From Pseudoalteromonas amylolytica (GTDB taxonomy: Bacteria; Pseudomonadota; Gammaproteobacteria; Enterobacterales; Alteromonadaceae), in the NCBI RefSeq assembly GCF_001854605.1, contig NZ_MKJU01000031.1, positions 65,997-129,996 on the forward strand: a DNA stretch of 64,000 bases. The letters run 5' to 3'. This document shows positions 1-7,704 of the stretch, one piece after another. The stretch's first letter is position 1. Each line of letters begins with the position of its first letter. Position numbers and translations under genes: made by a program. The notes beneath the pieces are model-generated. The model was given only the letters and a program-made list of their open reading frames with translations. It searched no databases and had not been told where the DNA came from.

Positions 1-2
1 TG

Positions 3-176
3 CGAATTAGGCATCAATCTTGGCAAATCGAACAAGGTAGCAAACCCGACAATAGCCTCGCACCTGAGACCCTCTCAGAATTTGAGCAGCGCAATCTCAA
101 AGAGGCCTTTGGTGTATTAGACAAAGCACAGAGCTTCTTGAAGTTTAGATATCAAAATAAAGCGAAAATAAAATAG
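3..176 (+). CDS. C-terminal end of a DUF294/CBS-type putative nucleotidyltransferase (partial)
   Basis: An open frame enters from the left edge and stops at TAG 174-176. It encodes about 57 residues with the segment LSEFEQRNLKEAFGVLDKAQ, followed by a basic tail. This resembles the C-terminal substrate-binding-like domain (DUF294_C) of CBS-domain putative nucleotidyltransferases, which in marine gammaproteobacteria often sit just before a DEDDh exonuclease gene, as here. The family is thought to act in signalling, but no function can be tested from this fragment. The start and the catalytic and CBS domains lie outside the window. The assignment rests on motif memory and gene context. Confidence 0.6.
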   Translation, partial: RIRHQSWQIEQGSKPDNSLAPETLSEFEQRNLKEAFGVLDKAQSFLKFRYQNKAKIK

Positions 177-212
177 CACGCGGCTAAATGATATGAAACA
201 GACGGATTAACT

Positions 213-914
213 ATGCAAGGCAAAATTATATCGTGGCAAAGTCGTTTTCAGCGCTTGGCAGACATTTCAAAAGATACTCGGTTGATTAATTTTTATCAGC
301 AAGGCGTGCCTGACCCGTTTGGTGCGCTAGAGGATTGTGAGTTTGCTGCCCTTGATTTTGAAACCACAGGGCTAGACCCTAGCAAAGATGATATTGTAAG
401 CGTTGGTATCGTGCCATTCGACCTAAAGCGAATTCGCTGTGCGCAAGCCAAACATTGGCTCGTAAAGCCGCGTAGCGCCTTAGCGGAAGAGTCGATAATA
501 TTACATCGAATCACTCACTCTCAAATTGAGCAAGCCCCTGATTTAGCAGATGTGCTTGAAGAGATATTAGCTACCATAAAAGGTAGAATCATCGTAGTGC
601 ATTATCAATTTATAGAAAAAACGTTTTTCCATACCGCTTTGATGACACGATTAGGCGAAGGCATAGAGTTTCCCGTCATTGATACCATGGAAATCGAAAA
701 GATGGCAATTAACAAACATAGAAGCTGGCTTGATAGACTCACAGCAAAGCCTATTCCATCTTTACGTTTAGCGGACTGTAGAAAACGTTATGGACTGCCC
801 TTTTATCAAGCCCATCATGCATTGTCAGATGCACTGGCAACAGCTGAACTGCTACAGGCACAATCTCAGTATTGCTTATCGCCAACAAAAATGATCAAAG
901 ATGTGTGGTGCTAA
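213..914 (+). CDS. 3'-5' exonuclease, DEDDh family (DnaQ-like)
   Basis: This 233-residue protein carries the exonuclease motifs in order: Exo I as ALDFETTGLDP near residue 47 (the DxE metal ligands), an Exo II region in the middle, and Exo III as HHALSDALATAEL near residue 203 (H and D ligands). The fold is that of the DNA polymerase III epsilon subunit and RNase T, but there is no polymerase-binding tail like that of DnaQ. It is therefore better called a stand-alone cytoplasmic exonuclease of unknown substrate. It lies 36 bases after the partial DUF294-type gene on the same strand, so the two are probably co-transcribed, a pairing common in Alteromonadales. A strong hairpin terminator follows. 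Confidence 0.85.
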   Translation: MQGKIISWQSRFQRLADISKDTRLINFYQQGVPDPFGALEDCEFAALDFETTGLDPSKDDIVSVGIVPFDLKRIRCAQAKHWLVKPRSALAEESIILHRITHSQIEQAPDLADVLEEILATIKGRIIVVHYQFIEKTFFHTALMTRLGEGIEFPVIDTMEIEKMAINKHRSWLDRLTAKPIPSLRLADCRKRYGLPFYQAHHALSDALATAELLQAQSQYCLSPTKMIKDVWC

Positions 915-936
915 TTTCACTAGGTTCTTAAAAAGT

Positions 937-966
937 AAAAAGGCGAAACCTGAGTTTCGCCTTTTT
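937..966. terminator. Bidirectional rho-independent terminator
   Basis: A stem of AAAGGCGAAA and TTTCGCCTTT around the loop CCTGAG is flanked by A and T runs. It lies between the convergent exonuclease and BCCT transporter genes and can serve both. Confidence 0.85.
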
Positions 967-985
967 ATGACTTATTAACTCGCTA

Positions 986-2566
986 TCAATAACCGCCTTT
1001 TGGCTCCGTTCTTAATCCTAAGATTAAGCTCACACACATCAATAGCAGTACAAATGTAAATGGCAAACCTGTGGATACAGCCCCTGCTTGCAGAGCTTCA
1101 ATAGCCTCAGTTCCACCAATCCAAAGCAATGTCGCCGCAATCGCGCCTTCTAAGCTGGCCCAAAAGATGCGCTGTGGTACGGGTGCATCAATCTTACCCC
1201 CTGCTGTTATGCTATCAATTACCAACGAACCGGAGTCAGAAGAAGTAATAAAGAATACTAAAACCAACACAATAGCTATAACTGACAAAACATTACTCAA
1301 AGGCAAGCTTTCAAACATTTGGAACATCGCCAGTGGAACTTGTGTTAGCCCTTCTGTTCCCAACACACCAACTCCATTTTGAACTTGATCAATAGCAATA
1401 CCACCATAAATAGACATCCAAACGACTGTCACTAATGTTGGTATAAATAACACTGCCGTAATAAACTCTCTAATGGTTCGACCCTCTGAAACACGGGCAA
1501 TAAACATACCAACGAACGGTGACCATGAGATCCACCAAGCCCAATAGAATACCGTCCAACCTTGCAGCCATGCTTCGTCTTCCCGGCCATGAGGGTTACT
1601 CAGTGGAATGATATTTTCTGCATAAGCCATCAGGGTAGTTGGAATATTTCCCATCGCAATCGCAAAGCCTACAATACCTACAAACAGGAGCAGTACAAAA
1701 GCAATGATCATATTGGTGTTACTGAGTACCTTAACACCCCCATCAATACCACGTACCACCGAAATAATTGCCAGCATTGTGACACCTACAATGACGCCAA
1801 TCTCAAGGCCTAGCCCGAGCTCTAAACCAAACACATGCTCGATGCCAGCACCAGCCTGTTGCGCCCCAAGGCCCAGTGAAGTTGCTAGGCCAAACAAAGT
1901 TGCCAACACAGCAAGAATATCAATCACATGTCCCGGCCAACCCCAAGCTCTATCGCCTAAAATCGGATAAAAGATTGAACGAATTGATAGAGGTAAGCCT
2001 TTGTTATAGGCAAAAAATGCTAATGACAAAGCAACAACGGCATAAATAGCCCAAGGGTGTAATCCCCAATGGTACATGGTTGCCCCCATCGCCATACGTG
2101 CGGCCTCTGGCGTATTTGCCTCGACATTAAGTGGGGTCTCATACCAACCCGTGTAATAGGCAACAGGCTCGGCCACTCCCCAAAACATTAAGCCAATTCC
2201 CATGCCCGCAGCAAACAGCATTGCCAACCATGAGAGCGTTGAGTAACTGGGCTTGGCATTCACCCCACCAAGGCGAATTTTACCAAACGGTGAGATGACC
2301 AAGACAAAACAGAAAATAACAAACAAATTCCCTGACCACATAAAAAGTGTGTCAAAGGAACCTATAATACTCCATTTAACACCATCTAAGGTGGATTTAG
2401 CCACTTCGGAATCTACGAGTAAAACGGCGATTAAAAATGCCAAAATTAAACCCGCACTGACCCCAAAAACGGGGTTATGTACATCAAACCCCCACTTTTG
2501 GACGTTGTCCTGTCCAACCGTGTAGTCGGTATTGTCGATGCTATACTTATCGTGGTGATTACCCAT
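986..2566 (-). CDS. BCCT family betaine/choline/carnitine transporter
   Basis: A polytopic inner-membrane protein of about 526 residues with roughly 12 hydrophobic segments. It shows the family landmarks GMGIGLMFWGVAEPVAYYTG near residue 120 and a Trp-rich stretch WAWWISWSPFVGMFIARVSE near residue 340, which forms the substrate-binding and coupling region. BCCT carriers bring in trimethylammonium compounds such as glycine betaine or choline with sodium or protons, mostly for osmoprotection in marine bacteria. I chose the ATG at 2566 because AGAGGG lies 6 bases before it. A longer reading would need a TTG start at 2602. No betaine-oxidation genes are adjacent, so the substrate cannot be given. 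Confidence 0.9.
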   Translation of the reverse strand: MGNHHDKYSIDNTDYTVGQDNVQKWGFDVHNPVFGVSAGLILAFLIAVLLVDSEVAKSTLDGVKWSIIGSFDTLFMWSGNLFVIFCFVLVISPFGKIRLGGVNAKPSYSTLSWLAMLFAAGMGIGLMFWGVAEPVAYYTGWYETPLNVEANTPEAARMAMGATMYHWGLHPWAIYAVVALSLAFFAYNKGLPLSIRSIFYPILGDRAWGWPGHVIDILAVLATLFGLATSLGLGAQQAGAGIEHVFGLELGLGLEIGVIVGVTMLAIISVVRGIDGGVKVLSNTNMIIAFVLLLFVGIVGFAIAMGNIPTTLMAYAENIIPLSNPHGREDEAWLQGWTVFYWAWWISWSPFVGMFIARVSEGRTIREFITAVLFIPTLVTVVWMSIYGGIAIDQVQNGVGVLGTEGLTQVPLAMFQMFESLPLSNVLSVIAIVLVLVFFITSSDSGSLVIDSITAGGKIDAPVPQRIFWASLEGAIAATLLWIGGTEAIEALQAGAVSTGLPFTFVLLLMCVSLILGLRTEPKGGY

Positions 2567-3054
2567 GATACCCTCTTGATTTTCATCGTGATACGACACC
2601 AAGCTTGGTTTTATATTTAGCTTTTCTCACAACATTTTTAGTCTATGTATGCGAGTTCCACCAGCTCGGTAAGAAACCGTAAAAAGCGCAGTTGCAACCT
2701 ATTTAGCTTAGGGTTAGAAAATTCGAAGCCCTACGCTTGCTAGGATTTGTAACAAAAGGCCAAACAGCAATATCAGCACAGCTAAAAAAGTCTCTACAAA
2801 CATAAAATGGCACGTAGCAAAACCTCTCTAGCCTAAACCGCTTTCATTGCTGTACAGCGCTCTGAACTAAGTGGCATATGATGGGTTTATGTTAGTTACA
2901 GCGACAATATAATGCCTTGAATATTGTAATTAAGATAAACCAACCAAACTGTCTATAAATCTGTTTTTTATTTCAGCTTGATAATCAGTCAATACAACTT
3001 GCAACCGCTCTTCTTACAGACTCTTTTAGTTTAGGGCTTCACACACAAAAGTAA

Positions 3055-3213
3055 ATGGCAGCTGAATTTTTATTTGTAAATCATAACTTTCAACCAGATA
3101 GCAGCGCCTTTGAATATATTAAAATAGTTCAAAAAACACTCACCATGGAGCATATTCTATCGCAAGGCCGGTTTAAAGAATTGTGTCCCCAAGAGCATCA
3201 AGATAACGCCTAA
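3055..3213 (+). CDS. Hypothetical short protein, doubtful
   Basis: An ATG-started frame of 52 codons. The codon just before the ATG is TAA and there is only a weak purine stretch upstream. The product begins MAAEFLFVNHNF, ends in QEHQDNA, and has no signal peptide, membrane segment or recognisable motif. It may be a remnant of a longer gene or a chance frame in an otherwise empty region. I could not link it to any family. Confidence 0.15.
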   Translation: MAAEFLFVNHNFQPDSSAFEYIKIVQKTLTMEHILSQGRFKELCPQEHQDNA

Positions 3214-3370
3214 AACTCAAGCGACGAAAAAATAGACTGTTGTTATAGAAAGTCATAAGCGATGAGTAACAAAACCAACCAAGATGGCTTAGCTTTATAG
3301 TAAGCTTGCCATGGCGAAAATCTACTCAAAGTGCCACAATTATTGTAAGAAAGGGTGCTATGAAAAGAGA

Positions 3371-3402
3371 AAAGAAAGAAACGTTAACACGTTTCTTTCT
3401 TT
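3371..3402 (-). terminator. Terminator of the first short peptide gene
   Basis: A perfect 13-bp inverted repeat (3371-3383 with 3390-3402) around the loop TTAACA lies just downstream of the peptide stop codon on the minus strand. It is followed there by a T-rich stretch. Confidence 0.7.
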
Positions 3403-3420
3403 TGATGTTGTAGCCAATAA

Positions 3421-3555
3421 TCAATCTGGCTCACAGAAGGCTGTCCATAGACTGTAACTAACACCACCAGCAACATGATTAGTAACATCTTTTGGTAGTT
3501 TATTTTCTTTAGCTGATAAAGACTTTACAGCTTTCTTTTTTAGTTTTAATTTCAT
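3421..3555 (-). CDS. Short GG-leader peptide precursor 1
   Basis: A 44-residue peptide with a very basic start (MKLKLKKKAVKSLS), a leader ending HVAGG, and a 13-residue putative core VSYSLWTAFCEPD. The start is set by AAAGGA 8 bases before the ATG. Three relatives lie nearby (3697-3838, 7156-7299, 7489-7634), with the same leader plan and cores that contain Trp and Cys and end in Pro-Asp. A basic leader with a glycine-glycine junction is typical of precursors of exported or modified peptides such as bacteriocins and lanthipeptide-like natural products; that reading is inference. The core has Ser, Thr and Cys that could be modified. No modification enzyme or C39 peptidase transporter is seen nearby. 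This is the copy with the clearest intact frame and its own terminator. Confidence 0.7.
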   Translation of the reverse strand: MKLKLKKKAVKSLSAKENKLPKDVTNHVAGGVSYSLWTAFCEPD

Positions 3556-3656
3556 GGCTTTTATCCTTTTATTTAAAATAACCAACTTAAATATAAGAAA
3601 AAATCCAAAAGAAATAAACCTGTAACAATTAACAGCTATCCAATTTCAAAATACAA

Positions 3657-3682
3657 AAAAGGAGCTTTTATACGCTCCTTTT
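3657..3682 (-). terminator. Terminator after the second peptide gene
   Basis: The stem AAAAGGAGC/GCTCCTTTT, with a T run on the minus strand, lies 15 bases downstream of the peptide 2 stop and before peptide gene 1. It suggests the two neighbouring peptide genes are separate transcription units. Confidence 0.7.
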
Positions 3683-3696
3683 AAAGATTTCATTAA

Positions 3697-3838
3697 CTAA
3701 TCTGGATAACATAAATTACAGCTTCTAATTCTACTCCACCAACCTGCACCAGCAATTTCATTTGTTGCTTCTATTGGCATTTTATTTTCTTTTGAAATTA
3801 GAGATTTTACCGCTTTCTTTTTTAGCTTTAATTTTCAT
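3697..3838 (-). pseudogene. Short GG-leader peptide precursor 2, frameshifted
   Basis: The start has an excellent ribosome site (AAAGGAG, 5 bases before the ATG), but the ATG is followed by four A's where the sister genes have three. Read as is, the frame gives 18 codons and stops. Restoring one base gives a family member of about 46 residues: KLKLKKKAVKSLISKENK, then a region ending NEIAGA, then a core GWWSRIRSCNLCYPD. The core keeps the family traits (Trp, Cys, terminal Pro-Asp) and has two Cys. The junction reads GA rather than GG. Rescue would need a +1 shift, so the A AAA AAG stretch that follows is not in the right frame for ordinary -1 slippage. A sequencing error in an A run is a real alternative. 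Confidence 0.65.
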
Positions 3839-4000
3839 ATTTTCTCCTTTTAAAAACTAAGCACATGGTATGTAAATGAAGAAATAATGTAACTGTAAAA
3901 AAGACCTCTTGAGTGACTTTAAAAGGTTAAATTTCCATCTAATTAAATAACTGTATCTACTGGTTTTTATTTATTCAGAGATTTCGATAATATAAAAATA

Positions 4001-4026
4001 AAAAAGGCGCTCTTCCTATGAGCGCC
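4001..4026 (-). terminator. Terminator of the fabY gene
   Basis: The stem GGCGCTC/GAGCGCC has a T-rich tail on the minus strand and lies 23 bases beyond the stop codon of the ketosynthase gene. Confidence 0.8.
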
Positions 4027-4048
4027 CTACTTTGCTTAACAATTCTTT

Positions 4049-5950
4049 CTAGCTGAGGTCCGTGTATGGGTTAATACCGGTTAACGATATTGTTTGTTCA
4101 AAACCAGGGATAGTGAGTGAGTCTTTGCTGATCAGCAAACCTGATTCATCAATTTGCCCCTCTCCAAAACGGTAGATTAACTCATACTGCCCCAAGTCTG
4201 CCGCTTGTTGATATTGCGTCTGAGCTTGTTTGGTATCACTAAGTTTATTCTCATACTCGCTAAATACATCCCTCGAATAACGCTTCTCTAACAGACTTAT
4301 GGTTTGCTTCGGTGACAACACAGTTGCTGTTGCATTATTGCCACCAAAGCCTTTAGAGTTGATAAATGCAATATCCATATCTTCACACTCATAATGCTCT
4401 GTCCGAATATCTAAATACTCGCTGTAAACATCGTCCGCAACTTTATTTATCGTGGTTATACCAGGCATAATGTTGTGACTGAACACGCCAAGAGCCATCG
4501 CCAGCTGATCACCACTTGCAGGCGCAATTGTATGACCCACATATGCTTTGGGCGCCGCAACTTTCCAGCCATTGATAGAAAATGCTTGCGCAACTTTATG
4601 ATAAATTAAAGACTCGGTGACTCGGTTTTGAGGTGTACTAGAACCATGAGCCAAGATAAAGCTGCGAGTTTGCAACGCGTCTCGACCTGCAATTTGCTCT
4701 GCCAATGCGACTGACTTTGCCATGGTAATATAGTTACCTGGACCCGGCGCGGTAATTGATTTTTTAATACCGTCTGCGTTAACAAATACATCAACAACAG
4801 AGCCCATGATTTCAGCGCCAAGCGACAATGCCAACTCATCATCCATAAGAATCGCAACTTGAGCACCTTCGCCTATGGTAAAGCCACAATTTTCACCAAA
4901 TGGGCGGCTGGTGCGACGATGATCGACTTGATCTGTGTTATCGAGTTTTTTCAACCCATCTTCATTAGCAAGTGCCCCCATGGTACCAAAGCCTTCAATC
5001 ACTTCTGGCGTTAGAGCACACTCAACACTTGCCACAATGGCAACACGCGTCCTACCAGCCTGAATGTCATTCACTGCAGCGCGTAAGTTATACAAAAAAG
5101 TGGCACAGGCGCCAGAAGTAGTGAAGGTTGTGCCCACATTGCCCGTTACATAGGCGTTGATAAAGTCTGTAGACATCGTATTTAGACCTAGTGCTAGCTG
5201 CTTGGTACTAACACGCTCCCCCTTCATGCGCGCTTTGACAAGGCCGCCAAACCCTTCATCGTTCATCTGCCCAGCAATTGATGCTGAATAAGTACCGATT
5301 TGATCAGGCCTAACACTGTTCATAACGTGTTGCCAATCTAACCCAGTAGAACGCACGGCATCAGTAGCTGCAAATATAGTGGCCTGTAAACCCCTTGGCT
5401 GATATCGGCTATTATACATCTTCGCAGGCTCAAAACCTGTCGGAAACTGCCCTGCCGCTTTAATGGGATTGTCTCTATAGCTATCGTGTTTGACATCCAG
5501 TTGATCAGGAACCTGCACTGCAACCGTTTTATTGTCTATATCCTCTACACGCCAAGTTGAAGGCACCGGAGATGGCAAATCTCTTTTGCGGCAGGTAAAC
5601 TTTAAACCTTCTTCATCATGGCCTTTTATTGTGAGCTTTTGCTGCCAATGAGTTGCGTCTACATCAAAGTGGTTATTTTCAATTTTACGAATTAAAGTAC
5701 CTGCTTTAATTTGCTCACCAAGTAATGCTTCGATTTTCTCCGCTGTTATCACAGTGCCATCTTTTTGTAGCACCAAACTGCCATCTTGATAAGACACAAG
5801 ATTCATCAGTGTGGCTAAGCCTAAAAATGTTTCCTTTCGCGCCTTTTCAGTCAACTTGTCTAATACAATGCGACGAAACCCTTGATGAAATGAGGTACGC
5901 CCAGCGGCGTTAATGCCCCCCATGCCAACGATTATTGGTAATGCTGTCAT
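4049..5950 (-). CDS. fabY: Beta-ketoacyl-ACP synthase, FabY-like
   Basis: This 633-residue ketosynthase is much longer than FabB/FabF (about 410) and begins LPIIVGMGGINAAGRTSFH, like the FabY initiation synthase described in Pseudomonas aeruginosa (about 634 residues). The Cys-His-His triad is visible: Cys282 in TTSGACATFLYN, His435 in LAHGSSTPQNR and His473 in YVGHTIAPASG. In that family the enzyme condenses acetyl-CoA with malonyl-ACP to start fatty-acid synthesis in the cytoplasm. It stands alone, divergent from an AraC-family regulator across 117 bases, which suggests regulation by that protein. Short peptide genes lie on both sides. Its role could instead be in a specialised lipid, since no other fatty-acid gene is adjacent. 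Confidence 0.8.
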   Translation of the reverse strand: MTALPIIVGMGGINAAGRTSFHQGFRRIVLDKLTEKARKETFLGLATLMNLVSYQDGSLVLQKDGTVITAEKIEALLGEQIKAGTLIRKIENNHFDVDATHWQQKLTIKGHDEEGLKFTCRKRDLPSPVPSTWRVEDIDNKTVAVQVPDQLDVKHDSYRDNPIKAAGQFPTGFEPAKMYNSRYQPRGLQATIFAATDAVRSTGLDWQHVMNSVRPDQIGTYSASIAGQMNDEGFGGLVKARMKGERVSTKQLALGLNTMSTDFINAYVTGNVGTTFTTSGACATFLYNLRAAVNDIQAGRTRVAIVASVECALTPEVIEGFGTMGALANEDGLKKLDNTDQVDHRRTSRPFGENCGFTIGEGAQVAILMDDELALSLGAEIMGSVVDVFVNADGIKKSITAPGPGNYITMAKSVALAEQIAGRDALQTRSFILAHGSSTPQNRVTESLIYHKVAQAFSINGWKVAAPKAYVGHTIAPASGDQLAMALGVFSHNIMPGITTINKVADDVYSEYLDIRTEHYECEDMDIAFINSKGFGGNNATATVLSPKQTISLLEKRYSRDVFSEYENKLSDTKQAQTQYQQAADLGQYELIYRFGEGQIDESGLLISKDSLTIPGFEQTISLTGINPYTDLS

Positions 5951-6067
5951 ATGGTTCGTTCTATAAAACTAACAATACCACTGATTTTAGTGGTAAGTTT
6001 AAGATTAAATAATACAATAATGGCCAAATATCATGACTTTTTCGCCAAAATATAATGGTATGACCAG

Positions 6068-7060
6068 ATGAAACTTCCTATTTGTATCGCTTTTACTCTC
6101 TATGAGCACATGCTTTTAACCAGTGTAACAATGCCAGCTGAAATGCTACGTGCCGGAGAAGCCTATGCCAAAAGGCATTTGGGTGAAGCTTTTCGTCCAT
6201 TGAAGCTGTCCTGGCTAAGTGAGCACAATACGCCACACGAAAATGAACTTGGTATGCAAATCATTCCAAATGGCGACTTGACCCAAGTAACCCAACAAGA
6301 CTATGTCATTGTGCCAAGTATCTGGCGAAATCCGAGGCCGGTCATTCGCCACAATTCCAAACTAGCTCAAGAACTAAAGTTGAGTTGGCTTAACGGTGCA
6401 ACACTCATTGGCGTAGGAACTGGAGTGTGCTTTTTAGCGGAGTCTGGATTACTAGATGGTCACCCAGCCACTACTCACTGGCATTATGCCAAGCAATTCC
6501 TGCGAAATTACCCCAAAGTCAATTTGAAACCCGATTTTTTCATCACACAGTCGGAGAGAATTTATACCGTTGCCAGCCTAAATGCCTTAGCGGACGTCAT
6601 CGTTCATTTAATTTCCTTACTTTACGGCAAAGCCGCCGCCAATCACGTACAACAAAACTTTTCTCATGAAATTCGCAAGCCATACGAAGATCAGCGCTAT
6701 ATGGAAGGCGCTGTTGATAAGCACCCAGATGAACAAATAGCTGCTATTCAGTTCTGGCTAAAGCACAATTACAGCAATGAGTTATCACTGACACAAGTCG
6801 CCAAACAGTTCGATTTGAGCCAACGTACGTTCAATCGACGATTTAAAGCCGCGACGGGTCAGACAGCAGCCGACTATCTACAATCCTTACGCCTTGAAGG
6901 CGCTAAAGAGTTACTCGCCAACAGTAACTTGTCTATTCAAGACATCGCACTATCTGTTGGGTTCAATTCGCAAGGCTTGTTAACTCGCATATTTAAAGCA
7001 CGCCTTAATCAAACACCCAGTGAATATCGTAAAGTTGTTCGGAAAAAACTATTCTTCTAG
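6068..7060 (+). CDS. AraC-family transcriptional regulator with DJ-1/PfpI-like N-terminus
   Basis: A 330-residue protein. Residues 1 to about 200 resemble the class I glutamine-amidotransferase-like sensor part of GlxA-type regulators. The C-terminal 100 residues form a double helix-turn-helix of the AraC type (LTQVAKQFDLSQRTFNRRF and SIQDIALSVGFNSQGLLTRI). Such proteins are cytoplasmic DNA-binding regulators, usually activators. The ATG at 6068 is the first in frame. The gene is divergent from fabY and the shared 117-base gap is the likely binding region. The inducer is unknown. Whether it also controls the flanking peptide genes cannot be told from the sequence. Confidence 0.85.
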   Translation: MKLPICIAFTLYEHMLLTSVTMPAEMLRAGEAYAKRHLGEAFRPLKLSWLSEHNTPHENELGMQIIPNGDLTQVTQQDYVIVPSIWRNPRPVIRHNSKLAQELKLSWLNGATLIGVGTGVCFLAESGLLDGHPATTHWHYAKQFLRNYPKVNLKPDFFITQSERIYTVASLNALADVIVHLISLLYGKAAANHVQQNFSHEIRKPYEDQRYMEGAVDKHPDEQIAAIQFWLKHNYSNELSLTQVAKQFDLSQRTFNRRFKAATGQTAADYLQSLRLEGAKELLANSNLSIQDIALSVGFNSQGLLTRIFKARLNQTPSEYRKVVRKKLFF

Positions 7061-7155
7061 CCATAAAATGTCATGCTATTCATAGCAGGATCATTGCTGC
7101 CCATAACAGAAGGAACTACCTAAGTGCTTCTCTATCAATAAAAGTAAACTCATAA

Positions 7156-7299
7156 TTAGTCCGGATCCCCTCGACAGATTCTTGGTCCACTTGGCCACGA
7201 CAAGCTACCGCCTGCAACCTGTTTTATTGCACCAATGGGTAGCTGATTATCGTTATTGGATAGAGACTTCATTGGTTTCTTTTTTAGTTTTAAGTTCAT
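7156..7299 (-). CDS. Short GG-leader peptide precursor 3
   Basis: A 47-residue peptide with leader start MNLKLKKKPMKSLSNNDNQ, a leader end KQVAGG and a 16-residue core SLSWPSGPRICRGDPD. The ATG at 7299 is preceded by AGGAAG; a longer upstream reading has no family similarity. It is intact and closest to the broken copy at 7489-7634, with which it shares the MNLKLKKKP start. The core keeps Trp, one Cys and the terminal Pro-Asp of the family. It lies downstream of peptide 4 and the amidohydrolase on the same strand, and may share their transcript. Function is unknown; an exported or modified small peptide is the best guess. Confidence 0.7.
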   Translation of the reverse strand: MNLKLKKKPMKSLSNNDNQLPIGAIKQVAGGSLSWPSGPRICRGDPD

Positions 7300-7488
7300 T
7301 TCACTTCCTTTTTTATAATCATTCTTTAAATGCCTACTGGCTGAGGTTATAATTATTTGACAACGCCCAGCCCACCCAAAACACCTTATAAAAGGCAAAT
7401 AAAAAGCAACTATTTAACATAAGTTTATATTTTCAAAAACACAATCCGTTATTTTAAAACATTTAAAAGGCTTCACTTTTAACAAAAG

Positions 7489-7634
7489 TCAATCCGGCTC
7501 ACCACACATTCTATAATCGGTTGGCCATCGAGAAAATGATATACCGCCCGCAACCTTCTGAGTTACATTATTAGGTAGGTTTTACCATCATTAGACAACG
7601 ATTTAACTGGTTTCTTCTTTAGTTTTAAGTTCAT
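7489..7634 (-). pseudogene. Short GG-leader peptide precursor 4, frameshifted
   Basis: The gene starts well (AAAGGA, 6 bases before the ATG) and reads MNLKLKKKPVKSLSNDGK, then leaves the family frame at a run of four A's and stops after 23 codons. Adding one A restores a 48-residue product whose remaining part reads LPNNVTQKVAGG followed by the core ISFSRWPTDYRMCGEPD. The conserved downstream part shows the gene was intact recently or that a base was lost in sequencing. It sits 70 bases after the amidohydrolase gene on the same strand. The length of 146 bases is one short of a whole number of codons, in line with a single deletion. Confidence 0.65.
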
Positions 7635-7704
7635 TGCAATTTCCTTTTGCTTTTCGCTCAAAGGGATAATAACAAGTAAACTAAATATGAAACCCTGCAA
7701 TAAT

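Larger units (their letters stand above)
2567..3420. other. AT-rich non-coding stretch with no convincing gene
   Basis: Apart from one weak 52-codon frame at 3055-3213, I see no supported gene, tRNA or mobile-element end in these 850 bases. The part next to 2567 should hold the promoter of the BCCT gene. The right end holds the terminator of the short peptide gene at 3421. Confidence 0.5.

Noticed and set aside
3815..3838. A AAA AAG slippery-like sequence in peptide gene 2 as programmed -1 frameshifting
   Set aside because: The heptamer is not in the zero frame set by the ATG, and the change needed is +1, so ordinary -1 slippage would not restore the peptide.
7476..7489. ACTTTT/AAAAGT stem at the stop of peptide gene 4 as terminator
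   Set aside because: It is only a 6-bp AT stem that overlaps the stop codon; too weak.
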